A stretch of DNA of 64,000 bases, from contig CABHOV010000046.1 of NCBI GenBank assembly GCA_902168185.1, forward strand, positions 372,001-436,000, written 5' to 3'. Position numbers and translations under genes: made by a program. Position 1 is the stretch's first letter, and each line of letters opens with the position of its first letter. The notes beneath the pieces were generated by a model, which made no database searches, had not been told where the DNA came from, and saw only the letters and a program-made list of their open reading frames with translations. Source of the stretch: an uncultured Bacteroides sp. (lineage in GTDB: Bacteria; Bacteroidota; Bacteroidia; Cytophagales; Cyclobacteriaceae). Below are positions 42,815 through 52,631 of this stretch, in pieces.

Positions 42815-45800
42815 ATGAAAAAATATATACTATCCTATATTTTCCTTCTTTGCGCGGCTATACTATATGCGCAAGAGAAAAAGACCGTCACCGGAAAAGT
42901 CATTGCTTCCAGTGATGGCACTCCACTCGCCGGCGTGAATGTTATTATAAAAGGAACTACTTCTGGTATATCAACGGATGCAGATGGTAATTTTTCCTTA
43001 GAAGTATCCGACAACCAAACCTTGATGATTTCATTTATAGGATACAAGGCGGTGGAGGTATCGGTCCACAGTCAGTCAAATTTTGAAATCAAACTCGAAG
43101 AAGATATTTCAACGTTAGGAGAAGTCACGATTGTCTCTACAGGTTATCAGCAAGTCCCGAAGGAACGTGTTAACGGATCGTTCGTGCAGATCGATAATCA
43201 ACTTCTTAACAGACGTGTAGGCACAGATCTGCTTTCACGAATGGAAGACGTCACCAGTGGATTGATATTCAACCGGAATATAGCAGGAAAGACGAATGAC
43301 ATTTCCATACGCGGCATGAGTACCATCAACTCGCAGTCACAGCCCCTCTTCGTTATCGACAACTTTCCTTATGAAGGGGATATAAATACAATCAATCCCA
43401 ATGACGTGGAAAGTATTACGGTGCTCAAAGATGCTGCGGCAGCTTCGATCTGGGGTGCCCGTGCTGGCAATGGAGTTATTGTGATCACTACAAAAAAAGG
43501 AAGCTCAAATCAGGTGCCAAGGGTTTCTATCAATTCAAACATTACCATCACACAGAAGCCGGATCTATTTTATGAATCCAAGATGTCATCAACCCAAATG
43601 ATTGAAAACGAACGGAGACTTTTCGAAAAAGGATTTTATACCACAGCAGAGACTTCTCATTCCAGTCCATTAACACCTGCCGTTGAGTTGATGATTGCAA
43701 ACCGGGATGGTTTACTCTCTGATATAGATCTGGAAAATCAATTAACAGTCCTGGGGACGCAGGATATACGGAAGGACTATGATGCATATCTATATCGCAA
43801 AAGTGTCAACCAGCAATACGCTGTAAATCTCAATGGTGGAAACACCATGAACCGGTATTACCTTTCTGCAGGTATAGATAAGAATCTGGATAACCTGCGT
43901 GGCAATGAATACACCCGCGTCACCTTAAACCTTAATAACTCATGGACGGTGCTCAAGGACAAGTTAACTATAAACGCTGGTATATATTATTCACAAAATA
44001 ATACACAAACCAACAACGGAGGTACCTCTGCGATCACCTACAACAATAGCAACCCTATCTATACCTATGCCAGGCTGAAGGATGACCATGGCAATTCTAT
44101 ACCTATAACAAAAGATCACAGGTTCTCTTTCATTCAACAGGCTGAAGAAAACGGGTTGTTGAATTGGGAATATTCGCCACTCGATGAGATTGAAGCAACA
44201 GACAATCAATCTAAACTTACCGACTATCGGATCAATTCATCGCTTAACTATCGTATCGCCGAAGGCCTGAACGCAGAGATACTATATCAGTACTGGCAAG
44301 GAAATAGTGAACGAAGAAACCTACATAAGGACAACTCGTATTTTGCTAGAAATCTAATTAACCGTTACAGCAGTATCGATGCAGACGGTTTTGTTACACG
44401 GGCCATTCCTATAGGGGGCATCCTGGACTTGACTCACGCGAAGTCCGAAAATCATTCTGTAAGGGGTCAATTAAATTTTAACAAAACTTATGGTGACCAT
44501 TCGATTAGTGCCCTGGCAGGATATGAAGCACGTGAAGTGAACACAATCGAATCGACTGCAAGAAACTATGGATATAATGATGCGTTAGCCACCACACAGC
44601 ACGTCAACTACACGGGGTTCTTTTATCGTTACGATGCGCCCTTCTCGGGTGGGACAATTCCCTATATCGATGCACAAGCCTCTCTGACAGATCGCTTCAT
44701 TTCTTACTATGCTAACGCCAGCTATACCTATAAAAGAAAATATAGTATATCGGGGAGCGCGCGCAGGGATCAATCCAACCTGTTCGGGGTTCGCACCAAT
44801 CAGAAGTCTGTACCACTCTGGTCAACCGGACTGGGATGGACGATCAGTGAAGAAGCATTCTATCAGGCATCGTTACTCCCCTATCTGAAACTGAGAGTAA
44901 CCTACGGTTCCAACGGAAATATCAATAAACAAACTTCCGCATTTACAACAGCCTATAGTCTGGGGTACGATGAGACAACAGGCTTGCCGTATAGTGTCAT
45001 TCAAAATCCAGGAAACCCTGACTTGAAATGGGAGAAGGTAAATATCTATAACGCGGGACTTGATTTCGAAAGCCACAGCCGTAGGATATACGGAAGCCTT
45101 GAATACTTTAACAAATCAGGGGTGGACTTGATCGGCACAAGGTCGTTTGCTCCGTCATCCGGTGTGAGCACATTTACCGGGAACTTCGCCTCGACAAAGT
45201 CCCATGGCATTGATCTGGTCTTGAACGCTCTTAACATAGACCGGCAGTTCACGTGGAATACAACACTGCTCTTTAGCACTATAAAAGAAAAAGTTTCTGA
45301 CTATGAATCAGAGACACCGGTCTCCTCTTTGCTGCAGAATGGTCCGGGGGTATCGGGATTTTTCGCCCCCTTAAAAGGCAAACCTCTTTATGCGATCTAT
45401 AGCTATGCGTGGGCCGGACTGGATCCGGAGACTGGAAATCCGCAAGGGTATATGGATGGTTTACCCAGTACGGATTATAGTGCGATAGTGAGTACGACCA
45501 CTCCCGATAAACTTATATACCATGGATCGGCAAGACCTACGGTATATGGTTCACTCCGAAACACACTCGCCTGGAGAAATATTTCACTCTCGCTAAATAT
45601 CAGTTACCGGTTCGGGTATTACTTCCGCAAGAAATCGGTGCTGTATAATCAGGTGCTTAATGGATATGCCAGCCATGGCGATTATGGACTTCGTTGGCAA
45701 ACGCCGGGTGATGAATTATATACTGATGTTCCATCCATGCCAACAACCTTCGACAATAACCGTGAATCGATCTATACTTACTCGGAAGCATTGGTGGAAA

Positions 45801-46012
45801 AAGGTGATCACATCCGACTGCAGGATATTTCCATAAGCTATATACTCGACAAGCAATTCGTGGAGAAGCTCTCTTTTGCAAGCGTAGAGATATACTCTTA
45901 TCTGAACAATATAGGGATCATCTGGAAAGCGGCTTCAGGTAGCATCGATCCGGATTATCCGACACTGAAGCCATCCCGTTCCATCGCCTTTGGCATTCGA
46001 ATCAACTTTTAA
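42815..46012 (+). CDS. SusC/RagA-family TonB-linked outer-membrane transporter
   Basis: A protein of 1065 residues with a signal peptide (1-19), an N-terminal carboxypeptidase-regulatory-like domain (TVTGKVIASSDGTPLAGVNV), a plug domain with the family signature (SITVLKDAAAASIWGARAGN) and a 22-strand-type barrel to the C-terminus. Together with the SusD protein it would import a polymer fragment in a TonB-dependent way. No glycan-degrading enzyme lies nearby, and the TlpA partner suggests a peptide or another non-glycan substrate. There is no FecI/FecR pair directly beside it and no N-terminal STN domain. Confidence 0.93.
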   Translation: MKKYILSYIFLLCAAILYAQEKKTVTGKVIASSDGTPLAGVNVIIKGTTSGISTDADGNFSLEVSDNQTLMISFIGYKAVEVSVHSQSNFEIKLEEDISTLGEVTIVSTGYQQVPKERVNGSFVQIDNQLLNRRVGTDLLSRMEDVTSGLIFNRNIAGKTNDISIRGMSTINSQSQPLFVIDNFPYEGDINTINPNDVESITVLKDAAAASIWGARAGNGVIVITTKKGSSNQVPRVSINSNITITQKPDLFYESKMSSTQMIENERRLFEKGFYTTAETSHSSPLTPAVELMIANRDGLLSDIDLENQLTVLGTQDIRKDYDAYLYRKSVNQQYAVNLNGGNTMNRYYLSAGIDKNLDNLRGNEYTRVTLNLNNSWTVLKDKLTINAGIYYSQNNTQTNNGGTSAITYNNSNPIYTYARLKDDHGNSIPITKDHRFSFIQQAEENGLLNWEYSPLDEIEATDNQSKLTDYRINSSLNYRIAEGLNAEILYQYWQGNSERRNLHKDNSYFARNLINRYSSIDADGFVTRAIPIGGILDLTHAKSENHSVRGQLNFNKTYGDHSISALAGYEAREVNTIESTARNYGYNDALATTQHVNYTGFFYRYDAPFSGGTIPYIDAQASLTDRFISYYANASYTYKRKYSISGSARRDQSNLFGVRTNQKSVPLWSTGLGWTISEEAFYQASLLPYLKLRVTYGSNGNINKQTSAFTTAYSLGYDETTGLPYSVIQNPGNPDLKWEKVNIYNAGLDFESHSRRIYGSLEYFNKSGVDLIGTRSFAPSSGVSTFTGNFASTKSHGIDLVLNALNIDRQFTWNTTLLFSTIKEKVSDYESETPVSSLLQNGPGVSGFFAPLKGKPLYAIYSYAWAGLDPETGNPQGYMDGLPSTDYSAIVSTTTPDKLIYHGSARPTVYGSLRNTLAWRNISLSLNISYRFGYYFRKKSVLYNQVLNGYASHGDYGLRWQTPGDELYTDVPSMPTTFDNNRESIYTYSEALVEKGDHIRLQDISISYILDKQFVEKLSFASVEIYSYLNNIGIIWKAASGSIDPDYPTLKPSRSIAFGIRINF

Positions 46013-46037
46013 TTGTGTCACCTAAAATGAAACAATC

Positions 46038-47387
46038 ATGAAAAAATATTATATCCTATTCTTATGGACTCTAACCATTTGCTGTAGTGACGACTATCTT
46101 GAAAAGAAACCCAACAAGTCGCTGGTGGTTCCCTCAACGCTTTCGGACCTGGAAGCACTCCTGAACAATACAAGCGTTATGAACATAGGTCCCGGACTTG
46201 GAGTGCTGGGTGTAAATGATTTCTTTATGACGGATGAAGGTTGGCAGGGATTTACTGATCCGGTGGAGCAATTTGGCTATACCTGGGAAAGTGATATATA
46301 CCGTGGCCAGGAATCATTCACCGAATGGTCTTATCCTTACCGGCAAATATTTTATGCGAACACCGTGTTGGATGCATTGTCAAACATCCAGATGAATTCA
46401 AGTAATGAAGCGCAGTGGAGAACGATTAAGGGAAGAGCATTGTTCCATCGCGCTATATCGCACTTTCAGTTAGCGCAATTGTTTTGCCTGCCCTATAATG
46501 ACGAAACGCTAGATCAGCCGGGCATTCCATTGCGCCTCAATTCGGATGTGGATACGCCCGTTACCCGTGCCACCATCCAGCAAACCTATGATCAAGTCAT
46601 TGGTGACTTAACGGAAGCAGAAACGTTGTTACCTGCTGTTGTCCCTTCGCGTACGCAACCCACGATAGCAACTGCAAAAGGATTGCATGGCATTGTAAGC
46701 CTGGCTATGAATAACTATACTGACGCTGAGAAATACGCCTCACAATCTCTCGACCTCGATAACAGTCTGCTGGATTATAACAAACTCAATAGTGAATCGC
46801 GCCTTCCCATCACACAGTATAATAAAGAAATCAGTTTTCACTCAGTATCCAATTACTATTCCTTCCCCTATTCTGCTCAGGCCTTTATTGACACGTTATT
46901 GTTCGATCAATACGATGAAAACGACTTACGAAAGAAAGTATATTTTCGAAATCGCGGAGTAAATCGCTATACATTCAAAGGACACTATTCGGGCCTGTAC
47001 AGTTTATTTGTTGGGATAGGTATTGACGAACTCTATTTAGTGCGAGCAGAATCAAGGGTAAGAAATGGAAACGTTGCTGGTGCATTGGAAGATTTGAATT
47101 CACTCCTGATCAAACGCTGGAAAGCCGGAACCTATGTTCCTGTTACGGAAAGCAATGAAGAAGCACTTTTGCATATTATTCTTTCGGAGCGACAAAAAGA
47201 ACTGGTACTCAGACCTGCACGATGGACGGATTTACGAAGACTTAACAAGGACGTTCGTTTTCAACGGACGCTGACTCGAAAGTTGAATGGAGCTATATAT
47301 TCACTCCCTCCTAATGACAACAGGTATGTATATCCTATACCGGTGGATGAAATTATCTTTAGCGGACTAGAACAGAACCCGCGATGA
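46038..47387 (+). CDS. SusD/RagB-family outer-membrane lipoprotein
   Basis: A protein of 449 residues with a lipoprotein-type signal (LTICCSDDYLEKKP). It has the helical TPR-like layout of SusD: NTVLDAL, a conserved region with GRALFHRAISHFQLAQLF, and the C-terminal ERQKELVLRPARWTDLRRL. It would cap the SusC barrel and bind the substrate. It starts 25 bp after susC. Confidence 0.92.
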   Translation: MKKYYILFLWTLTICCSDDYLEKKPNKSLVVPSTLSDLEALLNNTSVMNIGPGLGVLGVNDFFMTDEGWQGFTDPVEQFGYTWESDIYRGQESFTEWSYPYRQIFYANTVLDALSNIQMNSSNEAQWRTIKGRALFHRAISHFQLAQLFCLPYNDETLDQPGIPLRLNSDVDTPVTRATIQQTYDQVIGDLTEAETLLPAVVPSRTQPTIATAKGLHGIVSLAMNNYTDAEKYASQSLDLDNSLLDYNKLNSESRLPITQYNKEISFHSVSNYYSFPYSAQAFIDTLLFDQYDENDLRKKVYFRNRGVNRYTFKGHYSGLYSLFVGIGIDELYLVRAESRVRNGNVAGALEDLNSLLIKRWKAGTYVPVTESNEEALLHIILSERQKELVLRPARWTDLRRLNKDVRFQRTLTRKLNGAIYSLPPNDNRYVYPIPVDEIIFSGLEQNPR

Positions 47388-47391
47388 ATTG

Positions 47392-47802
47392 ATGAGAATG
47401 GAAAAGAAAAATATACTCGTGGTGGATGATGAAAGTATAAACCACTTTATCTATAGAAAACTACTGAACACTATTGGCTGGAGTAACAAAGTATATTCAG
47501 CCTATAGTGGAAGTGAAGCCCTGGAAATAGTGAAAGATCATTGCCGGGGGCTGGTAAGTATGCCTGATTTGATTTTGCTGGACCTTCATATGCCCAGGAT
47601 GAATGGCTTTGACTTCATCCGGGAATTCAATGCACTGGATTGCCTGGAGGGTAAACAAGACCGTGTCGTCATTGCCGTAGTGTCTTCTTCCCTTGATCCC
47701 GCCGAACATGAAAAGGCGAGATCACTCGGTGCACGTCATATTTTCAGCAAGCCGCTTTCATCTGTCCAGCTTGAATCATTGGCCGAGATAGAATTCAATT
47801 AG
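47392..47802 (+). CDS. Single-domain response regulator (receiver)
   Basis: A CheY-type receiver of about 136 residues with no output domain. The acidic pair is in LVVDDES, the phospho-acceptor aspartate in LILLDLHMP, and the switch and lysine residues in VVSSS and FSKPLS. It begins a few bases after the SusD stop and is probably in the same operon, an unusual place for a receiver. The partner kinase is not in the window. The start could also be the ATG at 47398. Confidence 0.88.
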   Translation: MRMEKKNILVVDDESINHFIYRKLLNTIGWSNKVYSAYSGSEALEIVKDHCRGLVSMPDLILLDLHMPRMNGFDFIREFNALDCLEGKQDRVVIAVVSSSLDPAEHEKARSLGARHIFSKPLSSVQLESLAEIEFN

Positions 47803-47823
47803 TTTTTAAAAGTATATATTAAA

Positions 47824-47853
47824 AAAGAAGAGCAGTGTTGCGCTGCTCTTCTT
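47824..47853. terminator. Bidirectional terminator
   Basis: AAGAAGAGCAG and CTGCTCTTCTT form an 11-pair stem with a short loop, with A-rich sequence on the left and T-rich on the right. It lies between the convergent receiver and DUF6520-like genes and should serve both. Confidence 0.75.
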
Positions 47854-47861
47854 CGTTTAGA

Positions 47862-48128
47862 TTAAGGAATAACGGTATACGTTCCAAGTACCTCCGTTCC
47901 GGCAATCGGATTTCCATTCGTGTCGAACATTTGCGTACACACTATAGAACTGGACGGGCATCGGTAGTCTGTGCCCAGCACCTGTCCGGTAATGTCTACC
48001 CATGTGCCGTTTTGATTGGCTCGTTTTGTCTGAGCAAAAGCGTCAGCGCTACGGGGCGCATTGGCAAAAGCAAGTGAAACGCCTAACACAAGCGCGAAGA
48101 CAGGAAACAATTGAAGCAGCTTTTTCAT
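47862..48128 (-). CDS. Small secreted protein resembling DUF6520
   Basis: A protein of 88 residues with a signal peptide (1-23, ending LAFA) and two cysteines in the mature part (YRCPSSSIVCTQ). Size, signal and cysteine pattern fit the DUF6520 group found in Bacteroidota, often next to MauE-like genes as here. Function unknown. Confidence 0.65.
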   Translation of the reverse strand: MKKLLQLFPVFALVLGVSLAFANAPRSADAFAQTKRANQNGTWVDITGQVLGTDYRCPSSSIVCTQMFDTNGNPIAGTEVLGTYTVIP

Positions 48129-48263
48129 AACTATTGGATTGCTTTTTTAACACTCAAAAAGCATCAAAACGTCTTTCAACTTTGAGAAAACTGTGCTTAC
48201 TCTCTTACAGGTTTTCAGCGTTCCCCTGTGTCTGCTGATCAGGCAGACGCATCGCGAATATTT

Positions 48264-48692
48264 TCAGGAGGCAAACCATTCTTGCCTTCTTCTCTCTATA
48301 AGAAATCCAAGCAAAGCCAACGTGGTGAAGATCACGTTGACTATTAAATGCGTTGACCACGACATTCTGCTAAATATACCAGCGCAGGAGCAGGGTATAT
48401 AATCAAACGACCGGAGTAAAATCATTCCGGTATAGATGGTAAAGACCAGTAAGAGAGCGAAGGAAAAAAGTAATCCGTAGAGACGGACTGATTTTGTAAG
48501 CAGCATCACTGCAAGAATCATTTCACTTGCTGGTATAAAGAAGACAAGTATATTCGTTAGCCATCGTGGTAATGGCTGATTATGCATTTCACCTGAAAAC
48601 TTTGGAAAGTCAATCAGCTTGCTTAGGGCCGTATAAACAAAAAGTGCTACAAGGAGAGCCACAATTGGCTCAACAGGAATTTTACGAATCAT
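48264..48692 (-). CDS. MauE/DoxX-like membrane protein
   Basis: A protein of 142 residues with four hydrophobic helices. VYTALSKLIDFPKFS, FIPASEMILAVMLL and the double cysteine in IPCSCAGIF fit the MauE group of Bacteroidota membrane proteins. MauE-like proteins take part in disulfide handling during maturation of exported proteins. It is followed on the same strand by the DUF6520-like gene. Confidence 0.75.
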   Translation of the reverse strand: MIRKIPVEPIVALLVALFVYTALSKLIDFPKFSGEMHNQPLPRWLTNILVFFIPASEMILAVMLLTKSVRLYGLLFSFALLLVFTIYTGMILLRSFDYIPCSCAGIFSRMSWSTHLIVNVIFTTLALLGFLIERRRQEWFAS

Positions 48693-48733
48693 CGGTAAAG
48701 AGTTTAGGGAAACTATATCAACTGCCTCTTTAC

Positions 48734-49021
48734 CTATATAACAATCGCCAAAGCGTATACCCTACCAACAGCTGAAAAATTGATCTCAATTTCTTGAACT
48801 ATACCATTTCTTTTTATTCGATCATGCAATTGATCAACAGATAGGAAATTTCCGTCAATGAGTTTATGAAGCATTCTATAGCAATTAGGGCAAACTAATG
48901 CTAAGTCATTCAAAGTCGTATTGGTAATACCTGAATGCGATAAGGGCGTTAGATGATCGCATTCAATAAAATCAATTTGATAGGTGTTGCGAAACGAAAA
49001 TTCGCATACTTCGCATAGCAA
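48734..49021 (-). CDS. HNH nuclease-like protein, start uncertain
   Basis: The 95 residues hold an HNH/McrA-like zinc-bound nuclease: C3 and C6 in LCEVCEF, the DH pair in IECDHLTPLS (H23), N38, and C44 and C47 in LVCPNCYRMLH. The position usually held by His after the last Cys is Tyr48. There is no ATG; the first start in this track is TTG at 49021. The same frame stays open upstream into the 3' end of the DUF4365 gene, in the -1 frame relative to it, so the real product may be longer or start by frameshift or reinitiation. Confidence 0.6.
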   Translation of the reverse strand: MLCEVCEFSFRNTYQIDFIECDHLTPLSHSGITNTTLNDLALVCPNCYRMLHKLIDGNFLSVDQLHDRIKRNGIVQEIEINFSAVGRVYALAIVI

Positions 49022-49053
49022 CTCTCCTTCATCCTTCAGCCCAATCTTTCCAA

Positions 49054-51792
49054 CTAATCGAGCAATCGCTTGAAAAAGTAGTCTTGGAGGTGCTTGTCTG
49101 TATTCTTCTTCAGATACTCCGAAACATAAGTTCGAACCTTGGAATGCTTTTTCATCTCATTTATATAGTGTATTGTATCGTATTCGTTTATCCATCTAGG
49201 GTTAAATTTCGAGTAATCGAATGCCTCCATGTCCATTAGCCAGTCATAGTATGGGTCAATTCCCTTGAAGTCCCTAAATGTCTTCGAAGCTGTATCCTTA
49301 TTGAGCTTAAAGGCAAGATTGAACACTGCGCCGATATGTGGAAATCGTCTATCCTTGCTGCCCATCAATGAACTGAAAGAGACTTGGTTCTCCCTCAACC
49401 TTGAATCTGTGAGGAATGAGCTAAATTGCTCATCAGTAATCGGGATTATATCGAGTATCGCTGCTAGGTAGTATAGCTGAGTGTCGAAAACCTTTGTAAG
49501 CCGCGCTAAAACACTTTCCCTAATTTGCTCTTGAGATGCAGGTTCACAAGCGGCGAAAAGATAAGTGAGAGAAATATATATTTTCTCCTCCTGATTATCG
49601 CCTTTAGTAGTCTTAATTAATTGCGTGATCCGGGTGAACTCTCCATTGGTAAGCGTATTTTTTGACACGCTAAGTTGACTAGCCAGCGTTTCTACGAAAG
49701 AAGCGCCGTAGAATTCAAAGTTATCATAGGTAATGTACAGTAATTCTTTCGTTGTATCTGGGTTGAGCATTTTACCCTTTCTTGCAATGAAGTATTGAAC
49801 ATATTGAAGGAAATGTTGACTGTCGATGACACCCGTTGGAAGAAATAAAGCCAATGATTTATAAAGAGTTTGTAGCGAGTCAGTGTCCAGCTTAATCATG
49901 CCAGCCAATGCCATAAGGGTTCCAAATGTCTTGTTACAACGCTGCTTGAAATACAAATTAGTTGTATAGTCGAGTTCGTGCTTAATTTTCGGAAGCTCAG
50001 TGAAAAAATTCTGAACCAAATTCACAAAGGAGTACTCGCTGTCTGACTCAATGGTGTAGTTTAATTCCTTTATCTCGTAACGCTTGAAAAGTTTAATAAT
50101 GAAATCAGGGTCTCCGTAACGGATGAAATGGGTGATAAGGTTCTCACTGAACGATTCCATCCTGCTGCTTTGAGCTTCTGACATGGCGTAAGAGGCGAAT
50201 GTTCCTTCAACAACTTTTTCGAAAAGAAATCCAAAATCTGAAAATCCCTCAAACACAATATAATTGTCATGGAGCAAAGATTCGAGTTGATAAAATTCGC
50301 TAAGGATTTCCCAGACGTACCGATTTGACGCTGAGCCGCCCCGCAACTGGCTCAAGTAGTGTTCGCGGATGTGTGTTGATAGAGTGCTGATTCGCGCAGT
50401 CGCGTTCACGAAAAACTTATCGGTTGAAAGGTCTTCCAGAAATTCGTGATTAGGTGTGTCTGTGTAGAGTCTGACTATTTCCGATAGATCGATGGTCCGT
50501 AAGTCGTCTGCCAGTTTTGTAAGTTTCGGATCACCCCAGGCGAAGTTGCTAATTGAAATACCGAGCTTTGTTAAATTATACTTTGAAATAAAGTACCATT
50601 CTTGCTGCCGACTTTCCGAAGACAGTATTGCACACTCTTGCATTATTTCAACGGCCCGGGTAAAATGACCAAATTTATAGAGCACATAAGCCTGTTTAAA
50701 CTTGTCTGTTAATTCGACCGAGGAGGTTTGAGTTGCAGTCAATGCCTGCGCATATTTTAGTTTGCTGAATAGACATCGGATACAACTACAAGTGGTGTTG
50801 CCATCAGGATGAGGGATCTCGGTGTATTTTCGGTGATCATCCTCAAGGTAGAGGATACCAAGACGTCGGAATTGCCGCGATATATCCTTTAACTTTTTCT
50901 CGAAATCGTCTATTTGCTTGAGCTCTTCAGAATAACCACCTTGAACGATTCCGTCAATAAACTGAATCCTCTTAAAGAGGGTAACCAGTGATTTATTACC
51001 AGGCTTAAGAACGAATCCGTCGAAGTGCGAGGCTGTAGCACCCACTGTTGCCTCAATTGGGTAATAATTCATAAAGTAATCGACCGGTACAAAGTTCAAC
51101 TCTTTAAACCGGAAGATTATATAGGCATGCAGTTGGTCCACAAGGTGTTTTTTGTGGTCTAGTATGAAACCTTTTAGCGGACGTTGCCAATTAAAATAGT
51201 GCGCCGATTTGCTTTTGTACCGATTAACCAAGTTTTCCTTAGAAGTTTTTATGTCGTCAAGAAACACTTCAAAGTTGTCTTCACTCGAAATACCGTCCTT
51301 GAGTAAAAATTTGCCGAGATCGAAATAGAGTTGCATCGAATCGGTTTTTCTAGTGCCTTGACTAAGATCATTTTTGATTCTCTTGAGCTCCTGAACATAA
51401 CGTTCTGTATGCAATTGTATAGGAAGCCAGAATATCGATTTATTTGTAAGGTCACAAAGAAGAATTACCAGCGGTTGATCCACTTGGAGACAAAAATACT
51501 CTATGTGCCAAGTTCCTTCTAATTGAAAGGAAATCGACCCGGCGTTAGAACCCTTGGTAAGAGCGGTTAACGGCTCATCCGTTCCCTTATTTTGTACGTA
51601 AAATGTGCCATATTTCTTAACGTCAAGGTCTGGTGTCCGACTGATAAGCTCAATAACAAAGTCGATTCCTATTTCCACCTCCAATTTGTTAGGCAACGCT
51701 CTTAAATTGCTCTTTTGGGCAAGGTCCTCAACCGTATCCAGCATGAGGCGATTTGCGGCGCGTTCGATTTCGTCTGTTGTTCTCTTTGTCAT
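49054..51792 (-). CDS. DUF4365 domain protein with long helical repeat tail
   Basis: A protein of 912 residues. The first 135 resemble DUF4365: EIGIDFVIEL, then YVQNKGTDE (D44, Q67 and K69 in a pattern like D...QxK nucleases), then YFCLQVDQPLVILLCDL. A short cysteine cluster (TTCSCIRCLFSKLKYA) follows near 350. The rest looks like an alpha-solenoid of the TPR kind. DUF4365 proteins are common in defence loci. It is divergent from the HEPN/CHAT operon and overlaps the reading frame of the HNH gene at its 3' end. Activity is unproven. Confidence 0.65.
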   Translation of the reverse strand: MTKRTTDEIERAANRLMLDTVEDLAQKSNLRALPNKLEVEIGIDFVIELISRTPDLDVKKYGTFYVQNKGTDEPLTALTKGSNAGSISFQLEGTWHIEYFCLQVDQPLVILLCDLTNKSIFWLPIQLHTERYVQELKRIKNDLSQGTRKTDSMQLYFDLGKFLLKDGISSEDNFEVFLDDIKTSKENLVNRYKSKSAHYFNWQRPLKGFILDHKKHLVDQLHAYIIFRFKELNFVPVDYFMNYYPIEATVGATASHFDGFVLKPGNKSLVTLFKRIQFIDGIVQGGYSEELKQIDDFEKKLKDISRQFRRLGILYLEDDHRKYTEIPHPDGNTTCSCIRCLFSKLKYAQALTATQTSSVELTDKFKQAYVLYKFGHFTRAVEIMQECAILSSESRQQEWYFISKYNLTKLGISISNFAWGDPKLTKLADDLRTIDLSEIVRLYTDTPNHEFLEDLSTDKFFVNATARISTLSTHIREHYLSQLRGGSASNRYVWEILSEFYQLESLLHDNYIVFEGFSDFGFLFEKVVEGTFASYAMSEAQSSRMESFSENLITHFIRYGDPDFIIKLFKRYEIKELNYTIESDSEYSFVNLVQNFFTELPKIKHELDYTTNLYFKQRCNKTFGTLMALAGMIKLDTDSLQTLYKSLALFLPTGVIDSQHFLQYVQYFIARKGKMLNPDTTKELLYITYDNFEFYGASFVETLASQLSVSKNTLTNGEFTRITQLIKTTKGDNQEEKIYISLTYLFAACEPASQEQIRESVLARLTKVFDTQLYYLAAILDIIPITDEQFSSFLTDSRLRENQVSFSSLMGSKDRRFPHIGAVFNLAFKLNKDTASKTFRDFKGIDPYYDWLMDMEAFDYSKFNPRWINEYDTIHYINEMKKHSKVRTYVSEYLKKNTDKHLQDYFFKRLLD

Positions 51793-51863
51793 TGACTTGT
51801 TTATGTCAGGGGAACCCTAGCTAATTACAATATACTTCAGAAGAGTTTTGCCGTGCTCTAGTC

Positions 51864-52234
51864 TTAGACCAGGATTAACAATCTCATCGCTTTTCCAATC
51901 AATCTCCATTCGGAGGAGTTCATATTTTGTAGAGCAGCATTTAAATCCCTGTCGGCTTCAACGTCATTAATCTGTTTGTCATAAAACAAGTCCGGGGAAA
52001 CATAAAGTATTGTAAACCACAATGTTATTATTTCTATCATGGAAGCCAAAGTGCTAAACCACCAACATACAAAGGCATCTGTGTTTTATAATCGCCCACA
52101 GCAATTTCTTCAGTGTGAAGTGCCATACTGACGTTGTATTCTCTACAGTATTCTCGCGCTGCTTCCTGAGTATTCATTGATTTCCTTAAGTATCTTTCTG
52201 CATAACGTTCAAAGAAATGATCAGTATAAAACAC
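51864..52234 (-). pseudogene. Small gene broken by a frameshift
   Basis: Two minus-strand frames (52234-52037 and 52049-51864) join near 52045 into a single likely protein of about 120 residues. It starts YTDHFFERYAERYLRK, passes through MPLYVGGLAL and ends ILYVSPDLFYDKQINDVEAD. The first frame loses this pattern exactly where the second begins. No family assigned. Confidence 0.4.
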
Positions 52235-52631
52235 AACATCACCAAGTTGCCCAACTTGTTACCCAGCACATACTTTTTTCTGAACGATACCAGAGTCCGG
52301 CTGCGAAATCAACATCTTTGTCATCTATTCTATAAATGTAAATAGTGAACAAAGTATTGGATCCGACACGTTGCTGGAACATGTAAACCTTCATTTCAGC
52401 CTTTCGCACTTTTTTTGCGAACTATGAAAACTTTGGTTTCTATTCGCTTTTTATTGTTGCGGACTTCAGAAAGCAAATGCGCTGCTATTTCCTTTCTGTC
52501 ATTGATGGAACTATCATTTCAATCAATATTGCAATTCAAGATAAGACTTTTTGGTTATTGACTTTTTTCATTTGGGAGCTAAATCGATCAGTATTTTATG
52601 CAAGTTTGTTGACAATCAATTGAATTCCAAG
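52235..52631. other. Divergent spacer before HEPN/CHAT operon
   Basis: About 400 bp with no gene accepted. It should carry the promoter of the HEPN/zincin/CHAT operon. The HEPN frame is open back to a TTG at 52551. Confidence 0.45.
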
